From Diphasiastrum complanatum (taxonomy: Eukaryota > Streptophyta > Lycopodiopsida > Lycopodiales > Lycopodiaceae): a stretch of DNA of 64,000 nucleotides. Position 1 is the first letter of the stretch. Every line of letters begins with the position of its first letter. The stretch spans positions 38,404,036-38,468,035 of the forward strand of contig CM055106.1 in assembly GCA_029204225.1 (NCBI GenBank), given 5' to 3'. The translations under genes and the position numbers were made by a program. Positions 10,726 through 21,479 of the stretch are shown here, in pieces. A model generated the notes under the pieces. That model made no database searches. It was not told where the DNA came from and saw only the letters and a program-made list of their open reading frames with translations.

Positions 10726-13645
10726 CTTTTTTTCTAGAAGTAGGTTGGTTTCTTGAAATTTTGTGGTTCAACCAATTTTCTTTTCTTTCTAGCTTCCAAG
10801 TTATAACAACTTTCAGAGCTGGTTGGTTTTTCATTGAAGTTCTAAAGTTAATTCATGTATATATTCACCAAATAGTACTTAATTATGTTTGTGTTATTAT
10901 GGATGCTTTTATTTTTCATGGCAAATCAAATTAAAAGCAAAGCTTGGATTTCTCTTATTGTAGCACAACGTTGACAAAATACACCACGTTTTTTTATAGG
11001 CGGATCTATGGTTGTATATGCATAACACATGGGTGCAAAGCACTATGTAGCTCACAATAAGTGCTAATTAAAAGAATGTTGATAGATCTTGAGAAATGAC
11101 ACACATTGTGTGTACTACTAGCATTAATATAAGCACCAAAGCAAAACCATTAACAATTTTCACCAAAAATTCAAGAGTTTAGATTGGTGGTCGAGCTAAG
11201 CATATGAAGAACGTTCTTGAGCAAATCCAACTGCAAAATATTTTCAAACGATGGAAAATATAATGTGGATAGTTTTGTAGTATAAATACTTCTAGCTTTT
11301 AATGTTAATGATTTTGAAGTCAAAGGATTTTACAATATACAAGCTTTTTTTTCATAGATATTCTATATCAAAATTCACTAGAATGCACATGAGAAAGAAC
11401 ACCTCCAACAAGTAGGGCGCTGTATAGTTTATTTGTTATTCTCGATGTAGGCACTCGAGCCGATTTGCACCTTAATACATTTTGCTCAACTACTATCCTC
11501 CATGTGCTCAGTCCCTCTCCACATAGTTGCATTTCTTCAAAATTTTGGTGCTTTTGGTTCCTATTATGCATGATAAGATAATTGTGTGCACAAACCTAAC
11601 GAAGATACTAGTACTATGACTTTAAAATGGATCATAAGGGACTTGAAATTTTTCCGCTAGCTAGTTGTAGACTTAGAAGCTCTTTGTTAATCTACTTTGT
11701 TTGATTGGAAAGTTATGTTTGAATTACAAAGAGCAATTTGCACATGCATTGTAAAATCTAGTTGAGTATTATATTTTTTTTCACAATTCAAGTTTGTAGA
11801 TTTTAATAACATAACATGTTATTAATTATTTCTATCCCATCATACAACTAATTATTAACATAAATAATCAATAAAATAGCATGTTATTGATAATTTATGT
11901 CACATCATACAACTAATGAGCAAGTAGATTTATGACAATGCTATACCACAACATGTGGAGTTTTTACTTTCTCATTTTTTTTTTTTTCGGGAGGGGGGGA
12001 AGGTAGAAGAAAGCTTATAAATAGGACAAATCTTTGTTAATCAATTTGAAGTTTAAATTGAGTGCGAGCCACCAAGAAGGAAGTAGACTTTCAAGTGAGG
12101 TTTCTTAGTTGGCAGGGAAATGGCTAAACTATCACCCATAACTTAAGAAAGACTATAACAAACACAATTTTGAAACACTTGGTGGTTTGAAAACTACAAA
12201 CATGATTGCACGAATGGCATCGCTTTATATATGGCACTTACATATACAGACCATTGAATGTTAATTTATGTAGAAGAAAAATTGATAGATTTACTTGTAA
12301 CAAATCATATTGAATCCATAAACCTTAGGTTTGACTTTATTTGCATTGTATTGCCTTTGGGTGAGAATTAGTTGTTTTATATGTTTGTGTTCACTTTTGT
12401 CTAGAATATGGCCTCTATCATACAATATATTCTTATTGATATATGTGTTCATATTCTACTATGTTTTTTATGTCTATTGTAAGAGCATCAAGGTGAGAGC
12501 TAACCAAGATACTAGACACTGCAACAATATGAGTAAAATTATTCTCTATCTTATTTATTTATTTATTGCTTCTTTTTTTTTCCTTATTTATTGATTTCTT
12601 TGTCTTCTTTCTTCTTGGCTCCTTTAGACATAGAGTAGCAGATAACTCAGAAGTTCATTACAATATTTCAGTACATGTATACAAATATGGCTTAAAAGGT
12701 CGATATTTTCTATATATTGCAATTGGAATGTTTCGACAATAATTCTACCTGCATGCAAAAATTTAGATTCATATATTACATCTTCGGTCTAGCAGCGTTG
12801 ACATCACGGATCTTGGAATGTCACTAAGGTGTCGACCTTAGGTGAGTTTCAGTGTTAAAAGGATTTTTTAATTCCTCTAGTAATATATCAATTATCTTGG
12901 TTATAAATCTTTTAATGTTTTATTCTAATCTTTTATGGCCATATTCAAATATTGCCGATTTTTTCAAAGAAATTTGGTACAAACACTTTCAAGGATGAGT
13001 TATGGATGTGAAAAGAGGTATTCCACTATATGTTAGCACAAGTAGTGTCAAGAAATGTACACTATTGTTACCCTTAATGATTTCACTAAATTTTATATAG
13101 AATATGTTTAGGTGTTATTTTATATTTATTAATGTGTTCATATTTTCCTTGCATGCATAAAATATTCATATATTACATTGGAATAATTCATGTATTATTT
13201 TTTGATGGCCAAATTGTTATGTAAACACACTATTCCTCGGTCACGATAACAATTATGAATATAGTAACTTTCAGATTAATTATTATTCTCTGTGTATTAG
13301 AGTCTCTCATCACTTGTGGAAGGTGAAATGAGTGGTAGAGGAAATCGAAGATCTAGAAAAAGCTCTATGACAACTAAAAAGAAAGCAAGCAACGTGAGAT
13401 TGTTTTGCAGCACCGATTCAAAGTATTCTATATGTGCAAAATGTCTTTGTTTGTTGATATGAATGGACTGAGAATTGCAACAACGACACACTTGTTGAAG
13501 ATCTCGTTTGGTTGCCTACTCCTTGCTACAAATAATAAGAGGACTCCTTGTTTTTATTATGGTTGCCTGCTCCTAATCTAACTAAGGGCTGGGCAAGAGA
13601 TTCTATCAGTCAACCCCAATAGCTCCCATTAACTACAAATGGGAG
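10726..13645. other. Gene-poor AT-rich interval
   Basis: No coding, RNA or element signature was recognised. A poly-T/poly-G junction at about 11968-12000 and a short TTTA run near 12548 are simple sequence. The open frames here are short, hydrophobic and without motifs. Confidence 0.5.
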
Positions 13646-13839
13646 CAGTGCTCGAGAAAATCGGCAAACTATAGGAATGGAACCGATAAGTTTTCTCAAA
13701 AATCGGTATCATAAAATGTCCGACGATTTTTTATACAAGCATATATACCTTTTTATAAGTAAAAGTCTTCAAAAGATTGGGAAGTTCTATAAAATGCAGG
13801 TTTTTTAAGAATAACTCAAAAGAGGTTTCCCGAGCACCG
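13646..13839. mobile_element. hAT-type MITE, 194 bp
   Basis: The left end CAGTGCTCGAGAAA and the right end, read on the minus strand as CGGTGCTCGGGAAA, form terminal inverted repeats with two mismatches in 14. A perfect 8-bp duplication, AATGGGAG, flanks the unit at 13638-13645 and 13840-13847. An 8-bp target duplication with ends starting C(A/G)G is typical of hAT DNA transposons; at 194 bp without an ORF this is a MITE. It lies about 1 kb upstream of the DNAAF6 start codon. Confidence 0.8.
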
Positions 13840-14023
13840 AATGGGAGGCACCAGTTGTTTAGTCAGGACTAATTGAATTTATGATAAGTTTGCTAACGGA
13901 GCAATGCTAACTGCTCTTGGGGGGAATTCAATAATTTTTTTAGCTTTACTCCTCGTCATTGTTGGGATTTAAACTTTTGGAGCAAAAGAAACACCAAGAG
14001 CAGTTGGGCGTAACCAATGTGTG

Positions 14024-14027
<4 letters not shown>

Positions 14028-14057
<30 letters not shown>
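14028..14057 (+). repeat. GA microsatellite
   Basis: Uninterrupted (GA)n of about 15 units. It produces apparent Arg-Glu or Ser-Leu open frames on the two strands that are not genes. Confidence 0.95.
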
Positions 14058-14061
<4 letters not shown>

Positions 14062-14143
14062 TCCTTTTGCTTTTTCATTCCTGCTGAAGGTAAGCGGAAA
14101 CATTTATTATGTTTTTGTTTGCAGGTAGGAGGGGGCAATCTAG

Positions 14144-14311
14144 ATAGAAGACTCAATACATTTGCATTTGCAAAAATTCTTAGACATCTCTGGCTTCTCT
14201 GCAGGACACAAGAATGGCGTGCAACTTCTGCGTAAAGATGTGAAGCAATTCTTAGATTTGCCGCCTTGTTCTGCTGTGGGTTGTCCCCTGGATGCTCTGT
14301 CGTTGTTCTGA
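14144..14311 (+). CDS. Possible terminal exon, unknown protein
   Basis: A plus frame open from 14144 to a TGA at 14309-14311 encodes about 55 residues of ordinary composition (KFLDISGFSAGHKNGVQLLR, then KDVKQFLDLPPCSAVGCP). Good acceptor-like sites lie at 14134 and 14203 (both ending CAG after pyrimidine runs), and a strong donor-like GTAAGC follows 14090. A second plus frame is open over much of the same stretch, so the true frame is unsure. It could be the 3' end of a gene upstream of DNAAF6, an untranslated leader exon of DNAAF6, or chance. No family recognised. Confidence 0.25.
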   Translation: MEDSIHLHLQKFLDISGFSAGHKNGVQLLRKDVKQFLDLPPCSAVGCPLDALSLF

Positions 14312-14439
14312 TTTGAGAGGACTTTTCGCATAGGCAGTGCGAGCAGCATTATCACCATTTGGCTTTGTTGCAAACTGTTGCATGGCGGGAGACAACTGAA
14401 GAATTGCGATTTTAGGGTTGAGCCGAGGCATTAGGTGAG

Positions 14440-14720
14440 AGAGACAGAGAGTAGAGAGTAGGAAGGATGGAGAGCGCGAGAGGGGAGAGAGAGAGAGGGG
14501 AGGAAGGTGGAAAGAGTGCGAGAGGGGCGAGAGAGAGTGTCAGAGGAGGAGGGTGAGGGAGAGAGAGAGCGAGAGAGAGCAGCAGAGCGTAGAGAGAGCG
14601 TAGAGAGAGAGCAGGCAGAGAGCGTAGAGAGAGCAGGTGAGAGCGTAGAGAGAGAGCAGGCAGAGAGCGTAGAGAGAGCAGGTGAGAGCGTAGAAAGAGC
14701 AGGCAGAGGCGCGGTAACTC
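14440..14720 (+). repeat. GA-rich minisatellite
   Basis: Imperfect tandem repeats dominated by GAGAGA and GAGCGTAGAGAG. Within 14585-14710 a unit of about 45 bp recurs a little more than twice. It lies just upstream of the DNAAF6 start and is likely promoter or leader sequence of that gene. Confidence 0.8.
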
Positions 14721-14786
14721 GTGGATTTTTAGGTTTTAGGGTGGGTTTTATAGGGTTTATAAAGGCAAAATAGCATAAAGTGAGGT

Positions 14787-14790
<4 letters not shown>

Positions 14791-14828
<38 letters not shown>
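14791..14828 (+). repeat. GA microsatellite in the DNAAF6 leader
   Basis: A (GA)n run ending 8 bases before the DNAAF6 start codon, so it is probably in the 5' untranslated region. GA repeats in plant leaders are binding sites for BBR/BPC GAGA-binding factors; that role here is inference. Confidence 0.9.
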
Positions 14829-14835
<7 letters not shown>

Positions 14836-14836
14836 G

Positions 14837-17800
14837 ATGGATTACTCGTGGAGTCCCAGCGACATGCAAGCGCTTGAGGCATTGCTGTGTCCCCCCAACC
14901 CATCTTCTAACGTATCACTTTCTCCCTCACTTTTAAACTCTTGTGTTTTTCAATCTCTACATTGCTCTTAGATATGCCACTTGTTCTTCTTGCGGTATCA
15001 GTGGATAATGCTAATCCGAATCTTTATGGTTTGGGATGGATGAATGGGTTGCAGACAGATATCCGGAGAGAGTCTACATATACACCTTCCCATAACCAGG
15101 CCAACCCAGGCTCAATCGGCGCATCGAGTGAGTTAAGTAAGTTGCCTTATGATCGACCATCTTAGAGCATATGCATTGTGAAGAACATTGTTCTTAACCT
15201 AGCTAGCCTTTGTTGCATTAAGGTTTGTGCATGAGGATCATCCTATGCTACGAAGATGTATTTGTACTTCAGTAATAGTTTGTGCCATAAGTCTTCCTTC
15301 AAAGAACGTGATTTTGATTTGTGTTTATTGATTTGAATATAGGAAGATAACTCCCACGAACTCTTTTTATTGAATGTAACTCATACAAGTAGCTTACGAA
15401 GTAAGGTTGGGATGAGCTGGCGTGACCCTTTCCAAGTATAGTAGAAGCTGCCTGTCCCATACTAAAGATAGGACCAGTAAAGAGTATTTCTAAGTAAGTG
15501 TAGGATGAAACAATCTCCAATGGTTGACTATCAAGAAGAAGTCCTTGTCTCAGCATAGCTGTGGATCTGTGAAGACCTTCACTTTGGTCTTCCCAATGTT
15601 AACCCCTAGGCCCCATTTGGACTAGAACGTATGATGGCAATCAAGTAGTCTCTATAGGCCCTCCCTGGTAGGTGAAACTAGAACCACATCATCTTCGTAA
15701 AGAAGGTTGGCGATCAATTTGTCCCCAAGTTTGCATCCAGACCCACCACACTTCTCAATGACCCTCTCTAGCTCGTCAATATATAGCCCAAAAAGTGTGG
15801 GAGAGAGGGAGTACCCCTGCTTCACCCCAATAGTCCCAATATTGCTCATGATCTGCTTAGAAATACCTTTGTCTTTTCGAAAACATCCCAATACTCTCTC
15901 ATAGAGAAATAATTGCCTGATTAAGCAAAGTGGCTAGGGTAGGTGAGAATATGTTTGTGGCATGGATCAACAATTTGAAGGTCCTCTATGTGCTTGGTGC
16001 AACAGGTCTTCATTTTTTTACTAGCCATTTGGACCATATCAGAGGTGAAGAAGGTGAACTCACATGGACGGAGGGAGATTGAGATGGGTGAGTCAGTGGG
16101 TATGTTGTACAATGAGGTGGCATATGTGGTCCAGATATGTAGATCATCAAGAAAATCAAGAAATATGTAGATCATCAAGAAAAGGAGGTGGAGCACAAGG
16201 GATGAATTCATGCCAGAAAGCATGTGGAAGAATTGAACAGGGAATCAACAAGGTTTTTCCCTTCTTGTTCTTCGTAGGTCGTTTTCTATGGCAGAGCGTA
16301 CGATGAAGAGAGTGGCAAGCAGTATGAAGAGCAAGTGGCTCATGTGAATGTGCATGGACAACGTGGAGATGTCAAGAATGACACTCATCGCCAAACTAGG
16401 GAGGTCAAATGGGATGAGATGTAGGTTTGCGATGGCAGGGTTTCGATGGAAAGGGTATCGAGGCAACAATATGACGTGTGGTGAGGAAGTCGGTTTGTAG
16501 TTCCAGCAAACTGTCATGTGGGAAATGGAGTAGCGAAGTAATGGTCTCCTGGTAAGTCACAACGAAGGGGTGGGCGAAGGTATATCTGGGTGCACAATCA
16601 AAGGAGAAAATTGTGAAGTCGGAATAAGACCCAGGTGAAAGGACAGAAAAGAGGGATTAGATTTTCCCCAAACGTGTAGGCAGGGAGGAAGTGAGTCCCC
16701 CGACACTCTTCATCCTCTATTCAACGTTGAGAGATGCCTTGAAGAGAATTCAGTATAGTTGCCAAAGGTTTTTCGTTGACCACAGTTTTCTTCGTTTTGC
16801 AAGTAGTTTTTGCCCGACAATTTTTTATTTCATGCAAAATGACCATGATCTGGCAGCTACCTCTGTTGATATAAAGCACTCACGCACCATCGTCAGAGTT
16901 TGCATGTAGATCTTTGACTTGAAATTATCAGATGTCATTTGTTTGCCTTTCATATGGCATTTGTTGATTGAATACAGATAATTGAGTCATTTAGCTGGTT
17001 TCACATAGGTGTGCAACTCATTTGAACCTTTGGGCTGCTGAATATTCCCTTCAAGGAGTCTCTGTGCAAACATCTTTACATCTCAGTACTGATTATCAGA
17101 GGTCTCATGTTTTGTGTATATCAAACGCCCTTTAATAGCCTTCAGTGGCAGCTACCTCCATGAATGAAGTTCAGAGATATTTTCTTGCCAATCTGGGAGC
17201 GAATTGTCTGTGGGAAATAATCACAACACTTTGTGCTAGACACAGAAAGCATTCTACTGTTTTATGAATTTCAAAAGAATAAAAGTCTCGCACTTCAGGA
17301 GCTGACTCATAAATTTGACAGAAAATTATTTTCCAAGATTATGCTTGCAAGAAAATCTGAATGTTCCATGAGCCATTGGACTGCCACAGGAATGAAGGAA
17401 AAGAAAATAGATGATGAATTAGAAGCTGATGAGAAAGCAGGCTATTTAAAGCCAGAGTATGTCCTGATTTTATGCATTTGTTTGTATAGCTCTTGAATTT
17501 GAAACTAATAGTACTGTTAAAAAGCCTTTTTTTGCTTGTTCATTAGGCCTCAAACTCACAGATACAAAAGGATATTCCTTATGCAGAGTATTATCGTTTG
17601 TAATCAGCTTGTATGCATTTTATTAGCTTGCAGTTGTAGTTAAATACAAGGGTATACTGGGTATTCATCTTCATTAACATGTTGAAACAGGTACACATTG
17701 ATCTACAAGCAGGCAGTTACACCAAACGATATCTACCTCCAAATGGTATGCCGATACTTATTTAAAGCAGTTGCTTGATTTTTTAAAAAAATACACTCCC

Positions 17801-18268
17801 ATCCATACATGCCCACCAGTTCCAGTATACGAATCTTCTCTCTTAAGCATTGGCGACTCAGAACAAATTCAAGTGCACATGGAAAGGGTTGTAGATCATC
17901 ATGCTAACAATCTCTTATGACAGAGTAGTAAGAATCCCTCGACAATCTGTTGTGAGGATTTAGTCATGCGAGTGAGTCTTCCCGACGTCGAGACTGTTGA
18001 TGATATGAAGCTGGACGTAAAGCCAACTCACGTGAAACTGTCTGCTTCAATCTAGTGAGTTTTTGTGATTATAACTGCCATTTTGTACAGTTGGCTGTAT
18101 CTGTCATTAGATTGTTGATCACCTAACAAGAAACATTTTGCATGCAGTTTCCTGGCCATGCATTTGCCTCACAAGGTTGATGCTGTTAGGAGTTGTGCCA
18201 AATGGGATGCTGCAAACTGTATGCTTGAGATAACAATGCCAATCCTAGAGAGGGACTTGTTGGCATAA
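14837..18268 (+). CDS. DNAAF6: Axonemal dynein assembly factor DNAAF6/PIH1D3 (Twister) ortholog
   Basis: Cytoplasmic PIH-family co-chaperone that works with HSP90/R2TP-like complexes to pre-assemble dynein arms of motile cilia and flagella. Proposed exons: 14837-14911, 15055-15127, 17390-17456, 17691-17745, 17924-18054, 18148-18268; all have GT-AG borders, the phases agree and the total is 522 nt (173 residues plus TAA). The start has good context (A at -3, G at +4) and follows a GA-repeat leader. Residues 1-25 hold the DMQALEALLCPP helix found at the N-terminus of the family. The C-terminal half is the CS-like PIH1 domain: KPEYTLIYKQAVTPNDIYLQM across exons 3-4, NPSTICCEDLVMRVSLPD in exon 5, HLPHKVDA and MLEITMPI in exon 6. 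Human DNAAF6 is about 214 residues. Exons 4-6 are secure; exon 1-3 borders are inferred (alternative donor at 15137, alternative acceptor at 15001). The protein implies flagellate sperm. Confidence 0.82.
15290..15905 (-). pseudogene. LINE (non-LTR) reverse transcriptase fragment inside a DNAAF6 intron
   Basis: The minus frames read the RT palm of a plant LINE: GVKQGYSLSPTLFGLYIDELE, then NLLYEDDVVLVSPT, where the usual (F/Y)ADD catalytic motif is changed to YEDD. Beyond a stop it continues with GKTKV-type sequence to about 15299. Frameshifts and stops are frequent. It lies antisense within the 2.3-kb intron between exons 2 and 3 of DNAAF6. Confidence 0.85.
15906..16560 (-). repeat. Upstream LINE-associated dispersed repeat
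   Basis: This is continuous with the LINE RT fragment. The part at about 16180-16420 is clearly related to 27010-27260 in the same orientation, sharing GAGGTGGAGCA, GGATGAA and CGATGAAG blocks. I infer that both belong to the 5' part of the same LINE family, but no endonuclease motif is readable. Confidence 0.5.
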
Positions 18269-18270
18269 TC

Positions 18271-18346
18271 TCTCACACGCGCACACACACACACACACAT
18301 ACATGCACACGCATGCAGATATGCGCACACACACGTGCACACTCTC
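18271..18346 (+). repeat. CA/CG-interrupted dinucleotide repeat
   Basis: Alternating CA with ACGC and ATGC interruptions, starting 3 bases after the DNAAF6 stop codon and so within its 3' untranslated region. The antisense Cys-Val-Cys frames are artefacts of this repeat. Confidence 0.9.
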
Positions 18347-18719
18347 GTACAAGCACAGAACAATCTGCTTACTATCACTTCTCTTTGACAGTTTCAGAAC
18401 GATTATTGATGAAGAGCTAAGGACTGGTTGCTCTATACCTTTCATCACCCTAAGATGATGAAGCTGTAGAAGCATTGTTTTCATGGGGTTAGGGTTTACG
18501 TGTGCATAAACTATGCAGTTTGAAATTTTTTTCTTGAAAATCATGCCAAGTTGTTGTTTGTTGACATACATTTTAGTTTGTTGTGCATTGTATGATACGA
18601 GTATGGCTATGGATAAATGAATGGGTCAAAAGTCTTTCAACTATCTAAGGGAAACCAAATCAAGGCTCTTCGACCTAGTTTTCGTGGTCGCATGTTAAGA
18701 ATATCCTATCTTGTGTACC

Positions 18720-18843
18720 ATTAGTAACATGCTCCTGAATGCCAGCTAGCAGATATACTTACTAAATCCTCAAGTATAGATAAATTTCAGTTTTTTAGAG
18801 AAAAGCTCTTTGTATGTAAAATAAACTAGGGCTTAAGGGAGAG
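18720..18843 (+). pseudogene. Copia family C RNase H tail and polypurine tract
   Basis: The plus frame reads HAPECQLADILTKS then FQFFREKLFVCKIN and stop, closely like the end of the copy at 10.38 kb, followed by the polypurine tract TTAAGGGAGAG. Only the last third of RNase H remains. It lies about 450 bp downstream of the DNAAF6 stop. Confidence 0.8.
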
Positions 18844-19183
18844 TGTTAAATATAGTAAGCCTAGTTAGTTTCATAGTTTGATGTACAAAAATTTCTCGAC
18901 ATTTGCTTATGTGACAGTTGTGTATGGCCTTGTTTACGACATGTATATATATTGAATCACACTTCCCATAATAGGGTCCGTTTCCCAGAAAAGTGAGTGT
19001 CTATATATGTATTGTTTACAGTGGTTGCTTGTGGTGTGGTGTGGTGTGCTATTGAATATATACAGTTCACAGTGTGTTGCTTGTGGTGTGGTGTGGTGTG
19101 CTATTTCTTTCACCTCTTGTGATTTTGATTGTTAAATAGCTTGTTAGATTGTTAGCGTAAAACTATAGGATCGGTCTGTGACA
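18844..19183 (+). repeat. 3' LTR of copia family C with an internal duplication
   Basis: Begins TGTTAAATATAG and ends GTGACA (340 bp). It contains a direct duplication of about 58 bp carrying the run GCTTGTGGTGTGGTGTGGTG at about 19025 and 19079. No 5' LTR is present. Confidence 0.65.
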
Positions 19184-20519
19184 CTTCAGCTTTGCCACGA
19201 TCGTATCATGCCATTTATAAGGCACGATTGTACTTGTTGCAAATTCATGGTGTGCTTCCACCAATTGATGCAGCAAGAATGAGGCTATATGGCTTTTGTA
19301 GACTTTCAACTGCAATAAATTGGTTCAGTAGATGTGCTGCAGCTTTCAACGTAGGATCTTGGATGGCGTCGATGAGGTAGTCATCATTGGTTTGGACCTA
19401 TGACATTGATGCATCCACATGAGAGGCTATGGTAGATATAGCTAACCCATGACGCCCTCGTGACTAGTCCTATGGCAGCAAGGGTGGCCTCAAAAACTCG
19501 CACCTTGTGTGTGACGTCTTAGTATTGGATATAAAATTGTCCCAAGTACCAAAAGCTTACATACTAAATTCAAATTTATTGCATTATTAAAAAAAACAGT
19601 GTGAATATCCATTGCTTTGGGTAATGGTTCAACAAGCTGCAACCATTTCGCTACTTTTTTTGTGCTAGGGCGCACCAAGACGTCGTTTGGGAGGCACAAA
19701 CCTTTGGACAAGTGAGTTCTGGGTATTGAAGTCATTGGAATAAGATGAATTATCAAAATGTTGTATGTGTTTAGACATGGTGGGTAGTAAGGTAGAACGT
19801 TGGTAATGAGTGTACTAGTTTCTAAAAAGTTGTAGAAGAAAATTCTGCAAGGGATCTTCTAGCATTTGTGCAAAATGAATCAAATTCCAAACTTATATAG
19901 AGGGATTTTTGGGCAGCCTACTAGACAAAATGCTAATTTGGTGAATCAGTTCTAGAAAAGAACTTGACAGGTCTCTAGAGTATTGTAAAACAAGCTTCCA
20001 AAAACTTATGCGAGGGTTCTAGAGACATTTGCAAGCTCAATGGGAGTTCTGAAAATGCTGCAAAGGTTTAATCTTCACCAAACAGCAACTTTCGAACAAG
20101 TACTGCATTTAATGAATTTTCACAAGGTTTCAACCCTTGCCCAAGGCAAATTCGATGTTTTGAATCCATCTGTCAGGTCAGCAAAGGTTTGTAATGACAT
20201 TTTGACGCACTTGAAGGTTCTCAAGTTTCCATTAAGCTAAATCCTAACAAATCACTATTTCTTGGTCTTTTGATGCAAACTAACCCACACAGAACTCAAG
20301 GTCAGTAAAACGTACTGATTAGAGCTAACTTTAACCTTTGTGAAGGTTGGTTTGATTGTTTTAAATAAAAAAATAGCAATTCTAGTGATTTTTTTGGCCC
20401 TTAAGCACTTGATTTTTTACAACATTCTTCTCTCTGATATTCTTCCTTGGACCTTTTCTAATAAAATAGAAAATAACTAATGGAAAACAACAAAGTCAGA
20501 ATATAAAAAAATTCTAGAA
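19184..20519. other. No recognised gene
   Basis: Three open frames of 62-88 codons (19192-19380 +, 19490-19756 -, 20040-20240 +) have no recognisable motifs and no shared frame. They are likely chance or very old element sequence. Confidence 0.45.
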
Positions 20520-21250
20520 ATTTTCAGGTACAAACTAAGTAGGAAGTTCAGGTTGCCAATACATTAGTAATCGATTGCCATTAATAAGAGTATCAAAGCA
20601 TGTTCCATCCAAATGTTCCAAAACTACTGCTTCAAATGATAAAATGTCTTTGACGCAATAAGGACCTTCTCTCATAAATTTCAATTTTTCTTTGATCAAC
20701 TTTGTTTTGTGCATTAGTACTAAATCTCCAACTTTAAGATCTTTATTAGGCAATTTCGTTTGGACTTTTTCGCTGCTAGTGCATGAAATTGTCATGAATC
20801 GTGTTTAACACAATTTATGTAAAGCTTCATGCCACAACTGTAATGATCGTCTTTTATCTAGATAATCTGTTATAGCAATTCGTAAGGATGGTATAAGAAA
20901 TCAATTTGGCATCACAACATCTTGCCCATAAACCAATTGGAAAGGCATTTGGTCGGGGTAGTAATTCTATATGTAGTTCGAAACGTCCAAAGTGTAGCAG
21001 TTATGCTCCCAATCCGATCTATTGGCCTCAATTGTCTTGTAAGAATATTGCACCAAATCTTATTGGAGGATTTTGCTTGTCCATTTCCACGTAGGTAACA
21101 CAGTGTACTAAATCGATGTAGACAAAGAAATCTTCCAATAGGACCTTAATGGTTCATTGACAAAATGAGTGCTACAATCACTCACAATCTCCAGATGACA
21201 ACCAAATCTGACTGTAATGTTCTCATAAAGAAACTTTGCGGTAGATCTGC
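20520..21250 (-). pseudogene. Ty3/gypsy integrase and C-terminal remnant
   Basis: On the minus strand: AKFLYENITVRFGC, then an RSDWEH block, MPFQLVYGQDVVMP, PSLRIAI, and finally DLVLMHKTKLIKEKLKF, EGPYCVKDIL and LINGNRLLMYW. Each phrase has a counterpart in the same order in the gypsy element at 51.36-52.08 kb, so this is a diverged, stop-ridden copy of that family. It is joined at about 21.25 kb to a copia fragment in the same orientation. Confidence 0.85.
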
Positions 21251-21412
21251 ATCTGCTACTCAATGTGTTATCCACATAGACAGCAACGATTATGATCTTC
21301 CCATCTGTGACCTTTACATATACATTGTAATCGGCCATCAGTGGTTGAAAACCCAAGGATCGTAGAGCATGATCCTTCTTCTTGTACCACTGCCTCGAGG
21401 ATTGCTTCAAAC
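21251..21412 (-). pseudogene. Ty1/copia RT fragment
   Basis: The minus frame carries the RT region leading into the catalytic strand: QSSRQWYKKKDHALRSLGF, DYNVYVK, then IIIVAVYVDN, where the YVDD motif reads YVDN. It is fused in one frame to the gypsy integrase fragment, giving a chimeric 100-codon frame. Confidence 0.8.
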
Positions 21413-21479
21413 CGTCAATCTATAATATTATTCGAGCACTAAGGCATTTGATTCTAAGACTCCCTTGAAGCTAACTATG

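Noticed and set aside
14017-14235. Arg-Glu-rich open frame
   Set aside because: Made by the GA microsatellite; the residues after it overlap the possible terminal exon in another frame.
14140-14373. Minus-strand gene starting MQQFATKPNG near 14.38 kb
   Set aside because: One minus frame has a plausible start context, but it ends after about 44 codons with no good donor; plus-strand splice-like sites look better.
18169-18571. Cys/Val-rich minus frames
   Set aside because: Antisense of the CA repeat in the DNAAF6 3' region.
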